The translations under genes and the position numbers were made by a program. From positions 35,014-99,013 of the forward strand of contig JAADJD010000044.1 of NCBI GenBank assembly GCA_013150955.1: DNA of 64,000 bases. The letters run 5' to 3'. Below the pieces are notes generated by a model, which searched no databases, was not told the origin of the DNA, and saw nothing but the letters and a program-made list of their open reading frames with translations. Position 1 is the first letter of the stretch. Every line of letters begins with the position of its first letter. This document shows, piece by piece, positions 31,914-40,702 of the stretch. Origin of the DNA: Calditrichota bacterium. GTDB lineage: Bacteria > Calditrichota > Calditrichia > RBG-13-44-9 > J042.

Positions 31914-32604
31914 AGCCCATTTACAGGAGAACATTCAGCGGATACGGGAACGCATTGCGGATGCGGCCCGGCGGTCTGGACGCCGTCCAGAAGCCATTCG
32001 TCTGGTTGCGGTTACCAAAACTGTGCCGGTGGAACGGATAAAGCAGGCCATTGCCCTGGGGATTACCGAAATTGGGGAAAATCGGGTGCAGGAGGCCCGG
32101 GACAAATTTGACGCAATCGGCCGGCAGGTGACCTGGCACATGGTGGGCCACCTGCAGCGCAATAAAGCCAGATATGCGGTGCGGATATTTGACATGATTC
32201 AGTCCATCGACACCCTGGCGCTGGCCCGGGAGGTCGATCGCCGGGCGCAAAAAGAGGATCGCGTCATGCCCGTGTTGATTGAGGTCAATACCAGCAGGGA
32301 GGCAACGAAATTTGGTTGTGCACCGGAGGAAGCTCTGAAACTGGCTCGCCAGGTGGATGAATTACCGCACCTGCAGCTGCAGGGATTCATGACCGTTGCC
32401 GTGTTTAGCGAGGATATGAATCGTGTGCGCGACTGTTTTAAACGCTTGCGCGACATCTACGAGTCGGCCCGGCAGATGGACTGGCAACGGGCACGGATCG
32501 AAATCCTGTCCATGGGCATGACCCACGACTTCGAAGTGGCCATTGAAGAAGGGGCGACCATGGTGCGTATTGGCACCGCAATCTTCGGCCCACGACCGGG
32601 GTAA
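31906..32604 (+). CDS. yggS: YggS/YlmE-family pyridoxal phosphate homeostasis protein
   Basis: A 232-aa PLP-binding single-domain fold III protein, which buffers PLP and affects amino-acid homeostasis; it has no known catalytic turnover. Hallmarks: LVAVTKTVP with the PLP lysine, EIGENRVQEARDKF, WHMVGHLQRNKAR, QSIDTLALA, LIEVNTSREATKFG and LSMGMTHDFEVAIEEGATMV, then RIGTAIFG. The ATG overlaps the DUF3467 stop by 8 nt. In Firmicutes the same gene (ylmE) heads the ylm-divIVA-ileS region, and here divIVA follows directly. Confidence 0.94.
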   Translation: MSEAHLQENIQRIRERIADAARRSGRRPEAIRLVAVTKTVPVERIKQAIALGITEIGENRVQEARDKFDAIGRQVTWHMVGHLQRNKARYAVRIFDMIQSIDTLALAREVDRRAQKEDRVMPVLIEVNTSREATKFGCAPEEALKLARQVDELPHLQLQGFMTVAVFSEDMNRVRDCFKRLRDIYESARQMDWQRARIEILSMGMTHDFEVAIEEGATMVRIGTAIFGPRPG

Positions 32605-32687
32605 AGTTTGATCCCGTTGCGCCGATGTGTTTTAATCAGTTTTTTCGTTAAATTTGCAGTGGTAACCTAAAGAGAAGGGAGCCTGTT

Positions 32688-33449
32688 TTGAAGCTCACAC
32701 CCCTTGAAATCCGTAAACAGGAGTTTCGAAAAACCCTGCGCGGGTTCGATCCTTTAGAGGTGCAGACGTTTCTGGACATGGTGGCCGAACAGTACGAAAA
32801 GTTACTGGAAGAAAACAAGGAGCTGCACCGCCAGATCATCGAATTGCGCACCAAGTTGCAGGACTATCAGGAAACCGAAAAGACCCTGCGGGAGACCCTG
32901 GTGAATGTACAGGAGGTCAAGAAGCAGAGTGAAGAAAACAGCCGTCGCCAGGCGGATTTGATCATCAAAGAGGCCGAGTTGAAGGCAATCGAAATTCTGG
33001 AGAATGCGCGCAAGCAGGCCCGCCAGATCCGCGAGGAGGTCAACTGGTTGCGTTCACAAAAAGAATCGTTCATCAATCGCCTGCGCCACATTTTAATTTC
33101 CCAGATCGAATTGCTTTCGGTCATGGAAATGGATGAGGCCATTCCGGAGGAGGTTCAGGAGTTTTTAAAGAATCAGAAAAATCGCCGGCTCAATGCCCTG
33201 AAATCCGCGCAGGAAGTCAAATCAACCAATGGCAACAAAGATTTACCCGAACCGGATGAGGCCATTTTGTTGGACGAAGGGGGAGAAAGCAGCGATTCCC
33301 GATCGACGACCGGCCCCAAGAAGAAAAGCGAGAAGGATGAAAAGTCCGGTGGCCGGTTCTCCGATGATGAGATCAACGATTTCATCAAAAAGGGGATCGA
33401 CATTGACGAATTGATTAAGGATATAAATAAAAAGGAAAAGGAAAAATGA
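32688..33449 (+). CDS. divIVA: DivIVA-domain coiled-coil protein
   Basis: A 253-aa protein with a DivIVA N-terminal domain (LTPLEIRKQEFRKTLRGFDP then LEVQTFLDMVAEQYEKLLEE) followed by a long coiled coil (residues ~35-130). Next are a helical segment and a disordered charged tail (SSDSRSTTGPKKKSEKDEKS). It should self-assemble at curved membrane or septa, guiding division or polar growth. The start is TTG, with GAAGGGAG upstream. Downstream overlap with the lipoprotein gene is ATGA. DivIVA is best known from Gram-positives but also occurs in several Gram-negative phyla. Confidence 0.88.
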   Translation: MKLTPLEIRKQEFRKTLRGFDPLEVQTFLDMVAEQYEKLLEENKELHRQIIELRTKLQDYQETEKTLRETLVNVQEVKKQSEENSRRQADLIIKEAELKAIEILENARKQARQIREEVNWLRSQKESFINRLRHILISQIELLSVMEMDEAIPEEVQEFLKNQKNRRLNALKSAQEVKSTNGNKDLPEPDEAILLDEGGESSDSRSTTGPKKKSEKDEKSGGRFSDDEINDFIKKGIDIDELIKDINKKEKEK

Positions 33450-34114
33450 AAGGATGGGGACAAATGGCCAGGAAATTGCTTGTTGTTCTGGTGGCATTTG
33501 CCATGGTGTTTCAGGCCTGTGCACCGGCGCGGGTATTGCAAGTCCAGGAAATTGAACCGTCGTATTCCATTAAAATATACACGAACGATGGCAAGGTGCT
33601 AAAGGGAATTGTGGTCAAACGAGAACGAACGGCCATCGTATTGGTCAGCGAAAAAGACCATAAACCTTACACCATTCCGTTGAAGGATATCCGGCGCGTC
33701 GAACGTTCCGATCAGATTTATGATTTTGAGGGCTATCCCATCAGCGAAGCCGAGATTGTGAAGTATAAAGATAACCGGAATGCCTGGGGATATGCGATTG
33801 GGGGTGCAGCCCTGGGTGGATTGGTGGGACTGGTGATTGCCCTGCCCATGTGGTACGCGGATGTGGGGGGCATTCCGCCGTACTTCGTTTCCGGAATTGG
33901 TGCGGTGGCCGGGAGCATCTTCTTCGCCATGAAGGGCATTCGCAAGGATCGCGATCTGGCCATCGAAAAAATTCGCTACATCCGCCAGCGGGAACGTGAA
34001 CTGGCCCGTCAAAAAGAAGAAGAACAGAAGCGTCTGGAAGAGATCAAAAAGCAAAAAGAAGAGTTATTGAAAAAATTGAAGGCGAAACAAAAAAAGGATG
34101 GACAACAGCAATGA
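33446..34114 (+). CDS. lipoprotein with glycine-rich membrane segment and C-terminal coiled coil
   Basis: A 222-aa predicted lipoprotein with signal peptide LLVVLVAFAMVFQAC. A beta-rich part at ~35-95 (SIKIYTNDGKVLKGIVVKRE) resembles a small Sm-like or SH3-like barrel. Then comes a glycine-rich hydrophobic hairpin (GYAIGGAALGGLVGLVIAL, and FVSGIGAVAGSIFFAMKG), followed by a highly charged coiled coil (RQRERELARQKEEEQKRLEE). The ATG at 33446 overlaps the divIVA stop; ATG at 33464 after AAGGATGGGG is also possible. Function unknown. Its fixed place between divIVA and pnp hints at an envelope role. Confidence 0.75.
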   Translation: MKGWGQMARKLLVVLVAFAMVFQACAPARVLQVQEIEPSYSIKIYTNDGKVLKGIVVKRERTAIVLVSEKDHKPYTIPLKDIRRVERSDQIYDFEGYPISEAEIVKYKDNRNAWGYAIGGAALGGLVGLVIALPMWYADVGGIPPYFVSGIGAVAGSIFFAMKGIRKDRDLAIEKIRYIRQRERELARQKEEEQKRLEEIKKQKEELLKKLKAKQKKDGQQQ

Positions 34115-34932
34115 GTGAACTGCGTCGACAAATTGATGAAGCGCTTGCGTATATTCGTCAACACACCCAGATGCAACCGGAGATTGGTATTGTGCTGGGC
34201 ACGGGATTGGGCGGACTGGTGAACGAGATTGAGCAGGAAGTGGCGCTGTCCTACGGAGATATTCCCCATTTCCCCATCTCCACGGTGGAAACGCACGAAG
34301 GCAAGCTAATTTTTGGACGCATTTCCGGTCGCCCGGTGGTGGCCATGCAGGGACGCTTTCATTATTACGAAGGCTACACCATGAAGCAGATCACCTTTCC
34401 CATCCGGGTGATGAAGTTTCTGGGCGTCAAAACATTGCTGATTTCCAATGCGGCCGGGGGGATGAATCCCCTGTTCCGTAAAGGCGATTTGATGATCATG
34501 GTTGATCACATCAATCTGCTGGGCGATAATCCCCTCATTGGCCCCAACGATGATGAGCTGGGCCCCCGGTTTCCGGACATGTCGGAACCCTACAGCCAGC
34601 GTTTGATTGAACTGGCCGAACAGATTGCCCTGGAAGAAAAGATGCGGATTCAAAAAGGGGTGTACGTGGCGGTAGCCGGGCCGAATCTGGAGACCCGTGC
34701 GGAATATCGCTTCCTGAGGGGCATTGGCGCCGATGTGGTGGGCATGTCCACGGTGCCGGAGGTCATTGTGGCCCGTCACATGAACATGGAGGTCTTTGCC
34801 GTTTCCGTCATCACCGATGAGTGTTTTCCGGATGCCCTGCAACCCGTGGATGTGGCGGACATCATTAAAACCGCGAATGAAGCCCAACCCCGATTAACCC
34901 TTCTCATGAAACGACTGGTGGAAAAATTGTAG
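34111..34932 (+). CDS. purine nucleoside phosphorylase
   Basis: A 273-aa trimeric-type (PNP/MTAP family) enzyme splitting purine nucleosides with phosphate. Motifs: IGIVLGTGLGGLVNEIE, phosphate site His in ETHEGKLIFG, MQGRFHYYEGY, SNAAGGMNPLFRKGDLM, AGPNLETRAEYRFLR and GMSTVPEVIVARH. The base-specificity Asn/Glu appear as YVAVAGPNLETRAE and VSVITDECFP. Length is normal. It starts in ATGA overlap with the preceding gene. Confidence 0.94.
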   Translation: MSELRRQIDEALAYIRQHTQMQPEIGIVLGTGLGGLVNEIEQEVALSYGDIPHFPISTVETHEGKLIFGRISGRPVVAMQGRFHYYEGYTMKQITFPIRVMKFLGVKTLLISNAAGGMNPLFRKGDLMIMVDHINLLGDNPLIGPNDDELGPRFPDMSEPYSQRLIELAEQIALEEKMRIQKGVYVAVAGPNLETRAEYRFLRGIGADVVGMSTVPEVIVARHMNMEVFAVSVITDECFPDALQPVDVADIIKTANEAQPRLTLLMKRLVEKL

Positions 34933-34939
34933 GAGAGCC

Positions 34940-35167
34940 ATGGAAGACTTTTCCTTTCAACCACTGGGAAAACTGCTGATCCTGGTTGGCGCGGTCACAC
35001 TTTTAATTGGTGTGACCCTTTTGTTTTTAGACAAAATTCCCTACATTGGGCGCCTGCCGGGCGATATCATCATTCGCAAAAAAAATTTTACATTTTATTT
35101 TCCCATTACCACTTTAATTTTATTAAATTTGTTGCTCTTATTGATTTCCTGGCTATTTAGAAAATGA
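34940..35167 (+). CDS. DUF2905 family small membrane protein
   Basis: A 75-aa protein with two membrane helices (residues ~8-30 and ~52-72) around a conserved cytoplasmic or periplasmic loop FLDKIPYIGRLPGDIIIRKK, the DUF2905 signature. Function unknown. AGGAGAGCC precedes the ATG, 7 nt after the phosphorylase stop, so it is part of the operon. Confidence 0.85.
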   Translation: MEDFSFQPLGKLLILVGAVTLLIGVTLLFLDKIPYIGRLPGDIIIRKKNFTFYFPITTLILLNLLLLLISWLFRK

Positions 35168-35184
35168 GGTAAGGGACGGCGAGC

Positions 35185-38100
35185 ATGTTTAAAGAATATT
35201 CCGGGAAAATTGAAATTACCCGTCTGGAGGAAAACATTCTGGACTTCTGGGACAAAGAACAGATTTTCCAGAAAACCCTGGAATGGCGGAAGCATCATCC
35301 CCGTTTTGTCTTTTACGAGGGGCCGCCAACCGCCAATGGACGACCCGGAATCCACCACGTGATGAGCCGGACAATTAAAGATGTGGTATGCCGGTACAAA
35401 ACCATGACCGGCCACTACGTGTACCGTAAGGCGGGATGGGATACCCATGGCCTGCCGGTGGAGATTGAGGTGGAAAAGATGCTCGGGATCCAGGGAAAGG
35501 AAGAGATCGAGAAATACGGTGTGGATCGGTTCAATCAAAAATGCAAAGAAAGTGTGTTTACCTACAAGAAGGATTGGGACGAATTAACCCGACGCATCGG
35601 TTTCTGGCTGGATCTGGAACACCCTTACATCACATTCGAGAATGAATATATTCAGAGTATCTGGTGGATTTTAAAAACCTTTTTTGATCGGGGACTGTTG
35701 TATCAGGGATTCAAAATCCTGCCCTATTGTCCCCGCTGCGAAACGCCCCTTTCCAGCCACGAAGTGTCGCTGGGGTACAAAGACGTGAAGGATCCTTCGG
35801 TTTATGTGAAGGTGCCGGTGAAGGGGGCGGAGAACACTTTTTTCCTGGTATGGACGACGACGCCGTGGACGCTGATTTCCAATGTGGCGCTTGCGGTTCA
35901 TCCCGACGTGGACTACATCAAAGTAAAATACAACGATGAAGTGCTGATCCTGGCGCAGGCGCGGGCCGACGCCGTGCTGGAAGGGGATTACGAAATCCTG
36001 GAAACGCTGAAAGGGCGGCAACTGGAAGGCATGGAGTATACCCGCCTGTTCGATTTCGTCCCCGTGGAGCAAAAGGCGTTTTACGTGGTGCTGGGGGATT
36101 TTGTGACCACCGAAGACGGAACCGGTATTGTGCACATGGCACCGGCTTTTGGGGATGAAGACTATCAGGTCGGTCAAAAGTACGGATTGCCGGTGTTGCG
36201 ACCGGTGGACAAAAGCGGACGCTTTGAACCGGTCGTGCGGGACTATGCCGGGCAATTTGTGAAAGATGCCGATCCCCGGATCATTGCCAATCTGAAACAA
36301 CGGGGACTGCTGTTCAAAAAGGAAGTGATCGAGCACAGTTATCCGCATTGCTGGCGGTGCGATTCGCCGCTGCTGTATTATGCGCGAGAGTCCTGGTACA
36401 TTCGCACCACCCAGTTTAAGGAAAACATGTTGAAGAATAATGCGCAGATCAACTGGCATCCGCCGGAGGTGGGAAGCGGACGATTTGGCGAATGGCTGAA
36501 AAATAATGTGGATTGGGCACTTTCCCGCGATCGGTATTGGGGCACACCGCTGAACATCTGGGTTTGCCAGCAATGCGATCACAAGACCGCCATCGAAAGC
36601 ATTGCGGAATTAAAAGAGAAAGGCCGGAACGTTCCCGATAATATCGATCTGCACAAGCCGTATGTGGATCAGATTGAGTTGACCTGTGACAAATGCGGCG
36701 GTACCATGCGGCGCGTTCCCGAAGTCATCGATGTATGGTTTGATTCTGGCAGCATGCCCTACGCACAGTGGGGATATCCGTTCCAGAATCAGGAAAAATT
36801 TAAGGAGAATTTCCCGGCCGATTTTATTTGCGAAGGCATCGATCAGACCCGGGGCTGGTTCTATTCCCTGCTGGCCATATCGACCCTGTTGTTCGATCAG
36901 CCGGCGTTTAAAAATATTGTGGTCAATGAGCTCATTCTGGACAAATATGGCCAGAAGATGAGCAAATCCCGTGGCAATGTGGTGCAACCGCAGGATGTGA
37001 TTTCCGCCTATGGGGTGGATCCTCTGCGATGGTATTTCATCAGCGTGAGTGCGCCCTGGGTTCCCAAACGCTTTGATATCAAAGGGGTGGAGGAGGTTTA
37101 CCGGAAATTCTTCGACACCCTGTTGAACACATACAGCTTTTTTGCCCTGTATGCCAATATCGATCAATTTGATCCCCGGGAACCGGCGGTGCCTTTTGAG
37201 CAGCGTCCCGAAATTGACCGCTGGATTTTATCCCGACTGTACACGGTGGTGGAGCAAACGCGGAATTACATGGATGCCTACGATATGACCCGGGCGGCCC
37301 GATTGATTGCGGACTTTGTGCTGGACGACGTCTCCAACTGGTACGTGCGGCGCAATCGCCGGCGGTTCTGGAAGAGCGAGGCCGGGACGGATAAGCTGGC
37401 GGCTTATCAAACGCTGTACGAGGTACTGATGACCCTGACCCGGCTGATGGCACCCTTTGCGCCGTTTGTTTCTGAGGAACTGTACCGGAATCTGCGAACG
37501 CCCGATATGCCCATCAGCGTACACCTGACGGATTATCCCGAATTGACCGAGGAGCTGCAGGCGCGGCGCGATCCGAAGCTGGAATACCGTATGGAAGTGG
37601 CGCAAAAGGTCGTCAGTGTAGCCCGGGCGCTGCGCAACGAAGTAAAGATTAAAGTGCGCCAGCCACTGAAGGAACTGGTGGTGGCCAGCGACAGTCAGAG
37701 CACGCTGGACGCGGTAAATGAAATGGCGGATATTATCAAGGAAGAAATTAATGTGAAGGAAATCCAGGTGGTTTCCCGGTTGCAGGATCTCATTTCCCGA
37801 AAGGCCAAACCCAATTACAAGCGGCTGGGCCCCCGGTATGGGAAATTGATGAAGAAAATTGCCGAAGTGATGGCCACCTGGGGGGATGCGGAGGTGGATC
37901 GGCTGGAACGCGAGGGACAGGTGACGCTGGCCATCGATGGGCATGAGGTGCAGATTGGTCTGGAAGATGTGGAGATCGTGGAGGAAAAGACCGATCAGCG
38001 GCGAGCGGTTGCGCGGGAACGTAACATTATTGTAGGACTGGACTTAACCATTACTCCGGAACTGGAGGCCGAAGGCATTGCCCGGGATTTTGTAAATCGA

Positions 38101-38325
38101 ATTCAAAATTTGCGGAAATCGTCGCAACTTATGGTGACCGATCGCATTAAAATTTATTATCAGGGTTCGGACAAACTGAATCAAGCCGTTCAGAGAATGG
38201 CCGAATATATCAAGTCTGAAACCCTTGCTGTCGATCTGGTCAATCAATTGCCTGTAGAAGACAACGCGCAGGAAATCACCATCGGGAATGAAACATTAAA
38301 AGTCGCCATTCAGAAAGTAAGTTGA
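35185..38325 (+). CDS. ileS: isoleucyl-tRNA synthetase, eukaryotic-like (IleS2) type
   Basis: A 1046-aa class I synthetase charging tRNA-Ile. The ATP motif reads PTANGRPGIHHVMSRTIKD (HIGH variant HHVM, residues ~50-68), with KMSKS in GQKMSKSRGN (~590-599). The editing CP1 domain lies between them (TTTPWTLISNVALAVHPD, GTGIVHMAPAFGDEDY). It is ~100 aa longer than the E. coli enzyme. Its C-terminus ends in an ABC-type domain (TPELEAEGIARDFVNRIQNL) with no terminal zinc cysteines, both traits of the IleS2 group. Members of that group often resist mupirocin, which is inference here. Confidence 0.95.
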   Translation: MFKEYSGKIEITRLEENILDFWDKEQIFQKTLEWRKHHPRFVFYEGPPTANGRPGIHHVMSRTIKDVVCRYKTMTGHYVYRKAGWDTHGLPVEIEVEKMLGIQGKEEIEKYGVDRFNQKCKESVFTYKKDWDELTRRIGFWLDLEHPYITFENEYIQSIWWILKTFFDRGLLYQGFKILPYCPRCETPLSSHEVSLGYKDVKDPSVYVKVPVKGAENTFFLVWTTTPWTLISNVALAVHPDVDYIKVKYNDEVLILAQARADAVLEGDYEILETLKGRQLEGMEYTRLFDFVPVEQKAFYVVLGDFVTTEDGTGIVHMAPAFGDEDYQVGQKYGLPVLRPVDKSGRFEPVVRDYAGQFVKDADPRIIANLKQRGLLFKKEVIEHSYPHCWRCDSPLLYYARESWYIRTTQFKENMLKNNAQINWHPPEVGSGRFGEWLKNNVDWALSRDRYWGTPLNIWVCQQCDHKTAIESIAELKEKGRNVPDNIDLHKPYVDQIELTCDKCGGTMRRVPEVIDVWFDSGSMPYAQWGYPFQNQEKFKENFPADFICEGIDQTRGWFYSLLAISTLLFDQPAFKNIVVNELILDKYGQKMSKSRGNVVQPQDVISAYGVDPLRWYFISVSAPWVPKRFDIKGVEEVYRKFFDTLLNTYSFFALYANIDQFDPREPAVPFEQRPEIDRWILSRLYTVVEQTRNYMDAYDMTRAARLIADFVLDDVSNWYVRRNRRRFWKSEAGTDKLAAYQTLYEVLMTLTRLMAPFAPFVSEELYRNLRTPDMPISVHLTDYPELTEELQARRDPKLEYRMEVAQKVVSVARALRNEVKIKVRQPLKELVVASDSQSTLDAVNEMADIIKEEINVKEIQVVSRLQDLISRKAKPNYKRLGPRYGKLMKKIAEVMATWGDAEVDRLEREGQVTLAIDGHEVQIGLEDVEIVEEKTDQRRAVARERNIIVGLDLTITPELEAEGIARDFVNRIQNLRKSSQLMVTDRIKIYYQGSDKLNQAVQRMAEYIKSETLAVDLVNQLPVEDNAQEITIGNETLKVAIQKVS

Positions 38326-38345
38326 CAAAAAAGAAAGGATGCTTT

Positions 38346-38723
38346 ATGACCAAGGAGAGATTAGAATATTTCAAGAATTTGCTGCTGGAGAAGCGGCAGG
38401 AAGTGCTGGATCGTATTGAGCATTTGCGCGAGGTTGCGCTGGAATCGACCTATCGGGAGAGTTCCGGCGATCATTCGGGATACACGTTTCACATGGCCGA
38501 TCAGGGAACGGACGCCATGGAACGTGAAAAAGCATTCCTGTTCCTGTCCCGTGAAGAAAAATATTTACAGCAGATTGAGCAGGCGCTGCAGCGCATTGAG
38601 CTGGGCGAATACGGCATCTGCCGGGTTTGCGGACAGGAAATTGACGAGCGGCGACTGGAGATTGTGCCCACCACGCGGATTTGTGTACCCTGTAAACAAG
38701 CCGAGGCAAAACGGAAAGTATGA
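38346..38723 (+). CDS. DksA/TraR-family zinc-finger protein
   Basis: A 125-aa protein with an N-terminal coiled-coil hairpin (residues ~5-80, with a DQGTDAMEREKAF tip region) and a C4 zinc finger (Cys92-x2-Cys95 in CRVCGQEI, Cys113-x2-Cys116 in RICVPCKQ). DksA relatives enter the RNA polymerase secondary channel and assist ppGpp; whether this one does is unproven. An in-frame ATG at 38322 overlaps ileS, but AAAGGATG places the start at 38346. Genes of this type between ileS and lspA are common in many phyla. Confidence 0.88.
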   Translation: MTKERLEYFKNLLLEKRQEVLDRIEHLREVALESTYRESSGDHSGYTFHMADQGTDAMEREKAFLFLSREEKYLQQIEQALQRIELGEYGICRVCGQEIDERRLEIVPTTRICVPCKQAEAKRKV

Positions 38724-39295
38724 GCGATCTGCATTTTCGGAGGAAGTGGGGGATTACCCTCCTCATTGTGGTAAGCGTTGTGGCACTGGATCAGCTGACC
38801 AAATGGCTGGCCCGTGTTTATTTACAGCCCCGGGAATCCATTCCCATCATTGGCGATTTTTTGCGCCTGACGTATGTGGAAAATCCCGGAATGGCCTTTG
38901 GTATTCAGTTTGAGAACAAATTGTTGTTTAATGTCCTGTCGATTCTGGCTGTGTTTGTTATTTTTTATTATTTGTTTAAGATGAAAGATCATGCGCTGCT
39001 CCGCGTTTCCTTTGCCATGATTCTGGGTGGGGCGTTTGGAAACCTGATCGATCGGTTCTGGCGGGGGCGCGTGGTCGATTTTGTGGACGTGGAATTTTTT
39101 GATATCCACTTTCGCGGGGGGAAATTCCTGTTTTTTGAATTGCCGGCATATTCCCTGGTGCGCTGGCCTGTGTTTAATGTGGCCGATATGGCCGTGTCCC
39201 TGGGGATGATTGCCATCATCATTTCGGCCTTTTTTGAGCATAAATGGGCTCACCAACCCATCGTACAAAATGCCACCACCAAAGAAGACGTATGA
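38720..39295 (+). CDS. lspA: lipoprotein signal peptidase
   Basis: A 191-aa inner-membrane aspartyl peptidase that cleaves prolipoproteins, several of which are encoded in this window. Four membrane helices. Catalytic Asp111 in GGAFGNLIDRFWRGRVVDFV and Asp156 in FNVADMAVSLGM; the motif ENPGMAFGIQF is also typical. There is a 20-residue extra segment between the catalytic motifs (HFRGGKFLFFELPAY). It starts in ATGA overlap with the zinc-finger gene and its end overlaps rluD by 26 nt. Confidence 0.95.
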   Translation: MSDLHFRRKWGITLLIVVSVVALDQLTKWLARVYLQPRESIPIIGDFLRLTYVENPGMAFGIQFENKLLFNVLSILAVFVIFYYLFKMKDHALLRVSFAMILGGAFGNLIDRFWRGRVVDFVDVEFFDIHFRGGKFLFFELPAYSLVRWPVFNVADMAVSLGMIAIIISAFFEHKWAHQPIVQNATTKEDV

Positions 39296-40274
39296 GTTTC
39301 GGGTCGAGGCGGGCGATCGGGGGGAACGCATCGATCGCTTTCTGGCCCGGAAACTACCGGATTTTTCCCGATCGTACATCCAGAAACTCATTGAAAAACA
39401 ACTGGTGCGGGTCGATACCCGCACCGTAAAACCTTCCTTCAAGCTGGAGGCCAACCAGCACATCGTTGTAGAAATTCCCCCACCGGAAGAAACCGAAATT
39501 AAGCCTCAACCTATTCCTCTGGACGTTGTCTATGAGGATGATCATCTGCTGGTCATTCACAAACCCGCGGGGCTGGTGGTGCATCCCGGGGCGGGGGTGC
39601 GGGAGGGTACCCTGGTAAACGCCCTGATGTATCACTGTCGCGATCTGTCCGGTGTGGGGGGACGGCTGCGACCCGGAATTGTTCATCGTCTGGACAAGAA
39701 CACATCTGGTTTACTGGTGGTGGCCAAAGATGATCGTACCCATCTGGGGCTTCAGAAGCAGTTTGCCGAGAAGACCGCTCGCCGGGAATACCGGGCGCTG
39801 GTGTGGGGGCGCTTGAAGGAACCTTCGGGACGCATCGAGACCCTGGTGGGACGCAGCCCGGGCGATCGAAAAAAGTTTACCGTCACCCGGGAGGGCAAAT
39901 TGGCCATTACCCTCTACCAGGTGGAGCGCTATTATGCTTTCCTGACCCTGGTTCGCGTGCAATTGAAAACCGGACGGAGCCATCAAATTCGAATTCATTT
40001 TAAGCATATCCATCATCCCGTGTTTGGTGATCCCGAATACGGCGGCAGAAACAAGCAGTTGAACCGCTTGACTCATTTGTCCGAGAAACGCCTGGCCCAA
40101 CAATTACTAAAAATTATGCCCCGCCAGGCGCTGCATGCTTACAAACTGGGATTCGTTCACCCCATTACCGGGAAGTCCATGGTGTTCGAGATTGACTTGC
40201 CGGAGGATTTCCAGCAGGTGCTGGCGGTACTGGAGGCGCATTCTGCAACCGAAGAAGAAAAAGAATTTTCGTAA
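39270..40274 (+). CDS. rluD: 23S rRNA/large-subunit pseudouridine synthase RluD family
   Basis: A 334-aa RluA-family pseudouridine synthase with an N-terminal S4 RNA-binding domain (residues ~15-70, RIDRFLARKLPDFSRSYIQK). In the catalytic domain Asp142 is the nucleophile, in GIVHRLDKNTSGLLVVAK, followed by LKTGRSHQIRIHFKHIHHPV. The target base cannot be read with certainty; RluD (helix 69) is the usual assignment. The start at 39270 lies inside lspA; no other start gives a proper S4 domain. Last gene of the operon. Confidence 0.92.
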   Translation: MPPPKKTYEFRVEAGDRGERIDRFLARKLPDFSRSYIQKLIEKQLVRVDTRTVKPSFKLEANQHIVVEIPPPEETEIKPQPIPLDVVYEDDHLLVIHKPAGLVVHPGAGVREGTLVNALMYHCRDLSGVGGRLRPGIVHRLDKNTSGLLVVAKDDRTHLGLQKQFAEKTARREYRALVWGRLKEPSGRIETLVGRSPGDRKKFTVTREGKLAITLYQVERYYAFLTLVRVQLKTGRSHQIRIHFKHIHHPVFGDPEYGGRNKQLNRLTHLSEKRLAQQLLKIMPRQALHAYKLGFVHPITGKSMVFEIDLPEDFQQVLAVLEAHSATEEEKEFS

Positions 40275-40313
40275 TCCAGGATATCCCTTTAACCCCATTC
40301 ACCGGAGGAATTT

Positions 40314-40483
40314 AGTCCAAATGATGCAATAAACCACGAATCACGCGAATAAAATCAAAAAATATCTACAAAATCGGGAATAAACCCTGGAACACATTTT
40401 CATCCAGACACAATCCAATGTATTATATTGATTTTATTTGTGTTCATTCGTGTAATTCGTGGTTCTACTGCATCATGTGGGTT
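40314..40483 (+). repeat. dispersed element, complete
   Basis: A 170-bp forward copy, first subfamily (ATCTACAAAATCGGGAATAA, CATCCAGACACAATCCAATG). Confidence 0.85.
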
Positions 40484-40522
40484 TAATTCGTGGAATTCGT
40501 AGGCTATTGCATAATCTGGGTT
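40484..40522 (+). repeat. dispersed element, extra right end
   Basis: A second right arm (AATTCGTGGAATTCGTAGGC to AATCTGGGTT) is appended to the preceding copy, a partial tandem duplication of one end. Confidence 0.75.
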
Positions 40523-40639
40523 CATTCAAGTCCTGCTTCAGCTTGCGGATGTGCTCTAATCCGGAGCTAATCCCATTGTTTATGGATAGCTGGTAAAATA
40601 AGATCAGATTCGGGTTCGCAATTTTTAGCAGAAAAACTT

Positions 40640-40668
40640 TTGACCATTTCCCTGAAAATGGTTAAATT
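40640..40668 (+). promoter_or_regulatory. sigma70-type promoter of the DUF1573 gene
   Basis: TTGACC, 17-nt spacer, TAAATT; leader ~30 nt. Confidence 0.65.
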
Positions 40669-40702
40669 TTGTATCAAGTGAACAAAACATCGGGAACGAT
40701 TC

